Source of the DNA: Neptunicoccus cionae
Lineage (GTDB): Bacteria > Pseudomonadota > Alphaproteobacteria > Rhodobacterales > Rhodobacteraceae
Direction of reading: 5' to 3'
Assembly: GCF_002860325.1 (NCBI RefSeq)
Contig: NZ_PKOJ01000008.1
Coordinates: forward strand, 210,063 to 274,062
Length of the DNA: 64,000 nucleotides
Of this stretch, positions 11,201 to 20,200 are shown in pieces. The position numbers and the translations under genes are program-made. Below the pieces are notes generated by a model. That model was given only the letters and a program-made list of their open reading frames with translations, ran no database searches and was not told the origin of the DNA. Each line of letters begins with the position of its first letter. Position 1 is the stretch's first letter.

Positions 11201-14200
11201 TTTGCCTGTTCGAGTGTCCAGGTCAAGGCATTTTCGATTACGTCGATGTGATCGATACCAGCATCTGCCAGCGCCTCGATCTGTATTCCGCTCAACCCGG
11301 CCAGCGCGACACTGCTGTCCTTGAGCGTGATGACATCCGCCTGCGTCAAAGACATGTCTTCCGGCGCCGGAAGTACGATGTGTTCCGCGTTCGGGAGTGC
11401 CATTCCCCATGCGCCAGTGATCGCATTGAACTGTGCTAGGGTTAGCTCAAGAATATCATCAGAAGCGTCAATTACATCAATACCGGTTGTCTCCCGCAGT
11501 TCGGTAAAGTCGGTCGGAGACAGAGCTTGGATATTCGCGCCAAGATCGACCAGCGTCGCTGTATCAGTGTAATCAATGGAAATCCCTGCATTCATTAATG
11601 CTGCCGCCTGAGCCACATTGAAGGACACCATATCGTCTGTTGCATCCAAGCGGTCGATACCACTTACACCCAAAGCCGCAATCTCAACTGTTGTAAGAGC
11701 AGACAACGAGGAAGAAGTGTCAGAGACTACTGCGAGATCGCCAATCGCGACAGAGACTGTGCCCAAAGCACCGGCTTGAGCAATACTTAGAGTAAGTTGC
11801 GCACCTCCGGTCGTGATGAAGGATACTCCTGCGCCTGCCAGGCCGGCCAGTTGCGTCACTGTCATGGACTGAATATTCGTCGCAGTATCGGAGATTGTGA
11901 CGGTATCATCTTCGGATAGAGCGGTTGTTCCCAATGCAAGATATTGTGCCACGCTAAGCGTCAGGGAGTTATCCGTCGCATCAATGATATCGACACCGCT
12001 AGTGCCAAGCGCCGCGATTTCCGTTTCAGTCAACCCGCCAAGTGCTGCACCGGTATCAGCCAGTGTCACCTCGTCGGCTTCGGTCAGCTCCACACCACCA
12101 AGGGCGTTATATTGCGACAGGTCCAGTGTAAGAACGTCGTCCTCTGCATCAAGAATATCGATACCAGCCGCAGCAAGGCCTCCGATAAACGTAGATGTAA
12201 GGCCGCCAAGTGCGCTGCCGGTTGCTGTCAGTGTGACCTCGTCAGTGGTCTCAAGGGTAACAGCACCCAAAGCATTGAATTCTTCGAGGGTTATGGCCAT
12301 CGCATCGGTGGTGGAATCGAGTGCATCAATACCGGCCCCCTCCAGCGCACCGATCTGGGTCGCATTAAGTGCTGTCAGGTTGCTGCCGGTATCAACCAGC
12401 GTAACAGTATCCGCATCGGTAAGAGCCACAGCACCCAGCGCGTCGAATTGCGCATAAGTCAAAGCCAACGCCCCATCGCTGACATCAATGATGTCCACGC
12501 CAAGACCTTCGAGAGCTGCAATCTCACCCACAGCCAGGGCAGCGATATTTGCAGCTGTATCCAGCAATGTAACCACGTCATCGCCAGTCAGGGATACGGC
12601 TCCGAGGGCGTTCAGCTTGGCCACTGTAAGTGACAGAACGTTATCGCTTGCATCAATGGCGTCTATCTCATTGCCTGCCAGACCGGAAAGCTGCGTTTCA
12701 GTCAACGCGGCCAGTGCGGCTCCTGTATCCACCAAGGTTACAGTATCAGAAGCGTTCAGTGTAATAGTACCAAGCGCATCATATTGCGCTATGGAAACCG
12801 AGAACGCTGCACCGATGTCAGCAGATGCAATGGTGTCGATTCCTTTGCCCTGCAGGGCGACAATCTCGGACGGTGTAAGCATTCCGATATTCAGAGCTGT
12901 GTCTTTAAGGAAATTGGTGTCATCCGCCGTAAGAGCCACGGCTCCAAGAGCATCAACCTGTGCTTTTGTCAGATAGGTCAGATTGTCTGTCGCATCAATC
13001 CGGTCGACACCGGCCGCAGCCAGCGCACCAAGCTGTACCAGAGACAGATTCTGGATTGTCATGGAGCCATCCGCAAGGACGACTTCTGCGATGGAATCCG
13101 CTGTAACCGTTCCCAGAGCCTCAATCTGGGCAAAGGTCAGGTTCAGATTACCGTCAGTTGCATAGAGCGCATCAACTTCAAGCGCAGCCAAAGCACTCAG
13201 GTCGGCAATCGCCAGAAGATTGGCTGCGGTATCACTCAGAGTTACAGTATCAGCCGCTGTCAGGGCCACTGTTCCCAGCGCCTCCAACTGATCTACCCGC
13301 AGGGAGAGAGCCGTATCCGTAGCGTCTATGATGTCGATACCTTTACCCGCCAGTGCGCCGATCTCACCCGCCAGAAGGGCTTGGATATTCGCAGCCACAT
13401 CTTCGAGCGTAACTGTATCTTCAACTGTCAGTGATGTGGTCCCCAGTGCCTGATACTCTGCCACTGTCAAGGACAGCGCATCATCAAGTGAGTCAATCAC
13501 ATCGATGCCGTCACCAGCCAGAGCCGCAATACCGACAAGGCCCAAAGTGTCGAGGTTCGCTTCGGTGTCTCTGAGCGTGATCATATCATCCAGCGCAAGT
13601 TCGACAGCGCCGAGGCTGTTATATTGCGCGACATTCAGAACAAGAACGTTGTCGCTGGCATCAAGAGCATCAACAGCCAGACCTTCCAGACCGGCAATCT
13701 CTGCTGCCGTCATCGCACCCAGGTTTGCACCGGAATCCACCAGAACAACTGTGTTCGCATCCGTAAGCGCAATACTGCCAAGGGCCTCGAACTGGGCTAC
13801 TGTCAGGTTCAGACCGGTGTCGGATGCTGCGATCCGGTCCAGACCCGACACATTCAATGCCGCAATCGTTGTTGGAGCAAGCATCGCAATGTTTGCGCCA
13901 GTGTCCTCAAGCAGCGCGAAATCGCTTGCATGCAGTGTAACCGCACCCAAAGCAGCCGCTTGTGCTGCTGTCAGGGTCAGCGTATCGTCTGTTGAATCGA
14001 TGGTATCGATCCCGCTGGCGGCCAGCGCCCCGATTTGCGCATCCGTCATTCCCTGAATATTGATAGCAGTGTCAGAAAGTGTCACAGCATCTTCAGAAAC
14101 AACAGATATACCATCAAGAGCCACAGCCTGAGCCACACTCAAGGTGAGAATGTCGCCATCTGTATCGATCAGGTCCATTCCGATCCCGTTCAACGTCGCA

Positions 14201-17200
14201 AGCTGCGCGGGTGTCAGTGCCTGAAGATTTGCGGCTGTATCCGCAAGGGTAGCAACAGTTGTGCCCGCGATAACCAGCCCGTCGAGAGACAGCGCCTGTT
14301 CAATGTTCAGGGATAGGATCCCGTCGGAACTGTCCACAATATCAACACCGATGAGCGAGCCCAACTGTGTCGGCGTCAGGGAACCCAGGTTCGCTGCAGT
14401 GTCACGCAGGGTGACGACATCTGCATTGGTAAGATTTACACCTCCAAGAGCGCTGAATTGCGCATAGTTGAGCGACAGCACGTTGTCGGTGGCATCAAGC
14501 ACGTCCACATTGGCCGCTTTCAGCGCTCCGATCTGTCCGCTGGTCATGGCTGCAATTGCTGCACCGGTATCGCGCAGGGTTACAACGTCCCCCGCTGTCA
14601 ACTGAACGGATCCAAGAGCATTGAACTCTGCGACTGTCAGCAGAAGTGAGTTGTTGCTGGAGTCAAGGAAGTCCACACCGTTGCTGGACAGGTTCCCGAA
14701 TTCGGTCAGGGTCAACCCGTCAAGGTTCGCTTCTGTATCAACCAGAGTCACGTTGTTCGAACCGGTCAGGCTTACCGTTCCAAGCGCCCGGTATTGGCCG
14801 ACACTCAGATTTAGCGCGCCGTCTGTAGCATTGATAATGTCAAACCCATGCCCCGCAAGTCCCGCGATTTGGCTGGCCGTTAATGCTTGGATATTGGAAG
14901 CCAGGTCGGCAAGCGTATTCGTGTTGTCCATCTCGAGGACGATTGAACCGAGTTGCAACGCCTGAGCCACATTGAGCGCCAGCGTACCCTCGGAAGCCTC
15001 AAGGATATCAACTCCTGCGGTGTTCAGGTCAGCAATCTCGGACGGCAAGAGCGCTGAAAGGTTAGCACTTGTATCATAAATAGTGACTGTATCGCCATCT
15101 ACAGGGACAACTGTCCCCAATGCAGCAAACTGTGACAGATCAAGGCTCAGGACATCATTGGTAGAGTCGATATGCGAGAAGCCCGACCCTGCCAGATCGC
15201 CGATCTCTGCAACGGTCATTGCAGACAGTGCGCTTACGGTATCTGTAAGGATTACATCGTTCAGGGAAACGATAGTAACAGTCCCGAGACTGGTCGCGAA
15301 TGCAACACCTACGTTCAGAACCGCGTCAGTAGGTTCAACGTGGTCAACACCGACCATAGCGAGCTTGCTGACCAGAGACTGGCTCATAGCAGCGATATTT
15401 GCAGCTGTATCTGCAACGCTCACAGTATCTGCCGGATTGAATGGTACGCCCAGAGCATCGACCTGATCGACCGAAATCGAGACAGCATTACCGCCGGCGC
15501 TGATGTCATCGACGCCCAGCCCCGCCAGAGCGCTGAATTCGCCAACAGTCATGGCTTCAATATTCGCAGCGGTATCCAACAGTGTAACGTCGTCTGCGGG
15601 TGTCAGGGACACAGTTCCCAGAGCGAACAACTGGGCTTTCGTGAACGAGATCACGCCCGAAGTTGCGTCAATTGTATCAACACCGGTCGCAGCGAGTCCT
15701 GCCAGAGCTGTTGCATCCAAAGCGCTGATTGCAGTTCCTGTATCTGCCAGCGTTACGACGGCATTCGTATCGATGGTTACAGTACCCAAAGCAACAACTT
15801 GCGCCGCGTCGAAGGTCAGGTTGGTATCAGTAACTTCAATCGTCTGAATACCGGCACCTTCAAGCGCTTCAAGCTCGGCAACCAGCATGCCACCAATCTC
15901 TGCACCTGTATCGCGCAGCACAGCGTTGCTGGCCGCGCTGATGGTTACCGTACCAAGCGCATTTACCTGATCCACCAGCAGGAAAAGTTGTCCGTCAAGC
16001 GCGCGCAATTCGTCCACCAGATTACCGGACAGTTCCGAAATCTGGGTGGTGTTCAGACTTTGCAGGTTCGCAGAGCTGTCAGCGATAATGACGTTATCCC
16101 CGGCCACCAGTTCGACCGTGCCAAGAGAGAAGTACTGGCCAAGGCTGAGTGTAAGATCAGCCTCCGAGGATTCAAGGAAGTCGATACCCGCTGCGGAAAG
16201 CCCGTTTATCTGACCGTCGGACAGAGCTCCAATATTGGCATTGGTATCTTTCAGCGTAACCGCATCACCACCCGTAAGGGTTACAGAACCGAGCGCATCG
16301 AACTGCGCGAGATCAAGTGTCAGAATATCGTTATCAGCATCAATCGCGTCAAAACCGGCACCGGTAAGCGCAGTGATTTCTGTGGCTGTCATCGCTCCAA
16401 TGGCAGCACCACTGTCAACAACACTTACAACTGCGGTGCCGAGAATGGAGACCGCGTTCAGAGCGGTTGCCTGGGCCACACTGAAGTTGAGAGTGGCGTC
16501 ATCCGCCCGGATACCGTCAATGCCCTTGGCCGTCAGGCCAGCAATCAGCGTATCGCTCATCGCTTCGAGATTTGCGCTTGTGTCGTCCAGTTCGACATAA
16601 TCGGCGTCAACCAGTTCCACTGTTCCCAATGCTTCGTACTGCGCAACAGTCAGGGACAGTACCGGATCGGTCGATTTCAGAACATCAATGCCATCTGCAG
16701 CAAGCCCTTCGATTGCGAGAGCGGACAGCAGTGCAATGTTTTCGTTGCTGTCTGCCAGCGTTACATTGTCAAGCTGTGTCAGTTCCACTGCGCCAAGCGA
16801 CTGGTATTGCTGGATGGTCAGTGTGATCTCGTCAGTGTCAGAGTCGATTACGTCCACGCCTGCAGCTTCCAGAGCCGCGATTGCACCTGCCGTCAGAGCG
16901 CCAAGAGTCGCCCCATTGTCCAGAAGCGTCACTTCGTCCGCATCCGTCAGTTCGACTGCTCCCAGAGCGTTCAATTTGTCAACCGACAGGGACAACACAT
17001 TGTCTGTTGCATCCAGTGCATCAATTCCAGCAGTTCCCAGTGCCTGAATCTCGGTTACCGAAAGCGCCTCGAGATTTGCGGCTGTGTCTGTCAACGTCAC
17101 TATGTCGGTGTCTGTTAGCTCGATTGGTGCCAACGCATTGAATTGCTCGACGGTCAGTGCAAGCGTTCCGTCGCTCGATTTCAGGATATCCACCTGCGCT

Positions 17201-20200
17201 GTTTTGAGGTTGGCAATATCTGTAAGGGTCAAGGCAGCGAGAGCCGTAGCGGTATCAACGACAGTAACAGTATCTGTTTCGGTCAGAGTGACCGTACCCA
17301 GCGCACCGATCTGCGCCAGAGACAGGCTTAGCGCGTCATCGCTCGCGTCAATGCTGGTGAAGCCGGACGTCTCAAGTGCCGCAATCTGGGCTTGCGACAT
17401 TCCGGCGATTGCAGCACCCGTATCAAATATCGTCGCTGTATCACTGGCATCGATAAGCACACCGTTCAGAGAAGTCGCCTGCTCAACGGTCATGGAGAAA
17501 ACGTCGTCGCTGGCGTCTATGGCGTCGATACCAGAAGCGGACAGAGCGCCTATCTCCGAAGAAGTCATCGCGGCAATCGCCGCTCCAGTGTCTTTGATTG
17601 TGACCAGATCGTCGGCCGCAATCGTCACCGCACCCAGCGCTGTGGCCTGATCAACCGTCAGATCCAGAACATTGTCTGTTGCATCAAGGGCATCCACATA
17701 GGCAGCCTCCAGACCGGCGATATTGCTCGCGTTCAGGCTGGCAAGAGCCGCACCAGTATCTTTTAAGGTCACAGTATTTTCTGCAACCAGATCCACACCG
17801 CCCAAGACGTTGAACTGTGCAACCGTCAGATCAAGGATCCCGTCAGACGCTTTGAAGGTATCAACGCCCTTCCCTTCCAGCGTACCGATCTGTGCCGGGG
17901 TAAGTCCCGCAAGATTTGCGCCGGTATCCAGAATTGTCATATTGTCACCGGAGTTGATCCCCACGGTGCCAATTGCGTTGAATTGGGCGAGCGAAAGCTC
18001 CAGAACATCATCTGTCGCGTTGATCAGATCCACTTTCAGACCCGAAAGCGCAGAAATCTGCGCAACACTCAGCGCGGCGATATTTGCGCTGGTATCCGAC
18101 AGGCTGATGGAATCCGAAGACGTAAGCGTTACAGTGCCAAGCGCGTGCAGTTGGGCCACGGACAGGGACAGAACCACGTTGGACGCGTCAATCCTGTCGA
18201 TGCCTGCACCTGCAAGGGCTGCAATTTCAGTGCTGGACAGGCTGGCGATGTTCCCACCGATGTCCAGAAGGGTCACGGTGTCGGAACCGGCAGCTACGAT
18301 GCCCCCGAGCGCTCTGACCTGCGCAACAGTGAGGTTGAATGCACCTTCGGTGCTGTCAAGAATATCAATGCCAGCCGTGTCAAATGCCTCGATCTGTAGC
18401 GCTGTCAGTCCTTGAATCGCGGCTGCTGTGTCCAGAACTGTCACCACATCGTCCGCAGCAAACGTCACCGTACCCAGGGCCAGTGCTTCGGCCACGGAAA
18501 GTGTCAGCGCATTGTCTGAAACATCAATTGTGTCAATACCGTCAGCGGACAATCCGCCAATCGCGGCGGCATCCAGCGCGGCCAGATTGGCGGAACTGTC
18601 TGCCAGCGTCACATCATCGGCCTGCTTAAGCGCCACATTGCCGAGCGCATTGTATTCGGCAAGCGTCAGAGCAAAAGCACCGCCTCCGGCGTCGATTTTG
18701 TCAACACCGGCAGCATCCAGAGCAAGGATATTCGCTTCGGTTAGTCCGTCAATTGCCGTTGCAGTGTCGACAACTGTAACCATGTCACCTGCTGTAAGCG
18801 TCACGGCTCCCAAGGCATTGGCCTGTGCCACTGTCAGGTTCAGCACATTATCCAGAGAGTCGATCGAGTCGACTTCAAGGGCTGCAAGCCCGCCAATGTA
18901 CGTATCTGTCAAAGCTTCAATATTGGCTTGGCTGTCGGTCAGAACAAAATTGCTCGTTTCTGTGACCGCAACAGCGCCCAATGCGTTCAATTTCTCGACA
19001 CTGAGCGCGAATACACCGGATTTGCTGGCTAGTATGTGCACGAACGCGCCGGAAAGTCCGGAGATTTCAGAGAGCGTCAGACCTGAAAGTGCGGCACCTG
19101 TGTCGTTTATGGTATTGGAATCACCACTGTTCAAAGACACCGTGCCAAGTGCGCGGTAGGCCGCAAGGGACAGGATCAGGAAATTGTCCGAAGAGTCGAT
19201 TTCATCGATGCCGGATGCGGCCAGTTCGGCCACCTCGACAGAGGTCAGGCCGGACAGATAGTCGTTGGTGTCTTGCAGGGTGACGTAGTTGTCGCTGTCC
19301 ATAACGACAGTACCAAGCGCTGCGACCTGCAAACCGGACAGTGTGACGTTTGTGTCTGTGGCGCTGATCTCGTCAAATCCGGCCCCCGCCAGAGCGGAGA
19401 TCTGCGTCGTGGTCATTCCCTGAATATTCACAGCAGAATCAACGACCTTTGTACTACCTGCTGTTTCCACAGTAACGGAACCCAAGGCCGTAGCCTGCGC
19501 TACGTCCAGATTAATCGGGTCGGTTCCTGCATCAAGCTTGTCAACGAAAAGGCCGGCCAGATTGCCGATTTCCGTAGATGTAAGGGATTCCAGATTGGCT
19601 GCGGTATCCGAGAGCACGACAGTGTCGCTATCCGTCAGCAGTACACCATTCAAATTTCTGAACTGGGCAACAGACAGGGTCAACGTACCGTCCGTTACAT
19701 CAATTGAATCAATTCCAGCGGCCTTCAACCCGTCAAATGCAGTTGCGTCCAGAAGCGCGATATTTTCATTGGTGTCAGCAAGGGTAATGACATCGGCTTG
19801 GGTCAGTTCGATACCGCTAAGGGCAAGGTATTGTGCCACGCTCAACGTCAAAACGTTGTCAGTCGCATCAATCCGGTCGATACCCGCGTCATCAAGGGCT
19901 TCGATTGCCGTGTTGCTCAATGCGCCGATAGTTGCACCGCTGTCCTCGACAGCAGCATCATCTTCAACGGCCAGCGTGATATCCGCCAGCGCAGTCGCCT
20001 GCGAAACGGTCAGGGTGATTGCGTCTTCTGTTGTGTTCAGAATATCAATACCTGCCGCATCCAGCGCGGTGATCTGGGTTGCATTCAGTGCTTCAAGGGT
20101 CGCCTTCGCGTCTGTGATGGTAACAGTATCGGCCCCTGTCAAAGCGACAGTACCCAACGCGTTGTACTGCGCCAGCGAGAATGCGAACGCATTTGTACTG

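Noticed and set aside
15172..17118. 648-codon plus-strand open frame inside the giant gene, and dozens of shorter ones
   Set aside because: They are mirror frames of the 168-bp repeats: repetitive Arg/Cys/Gln-rich translations without ribosome sites, fully inside a better-supported gene.
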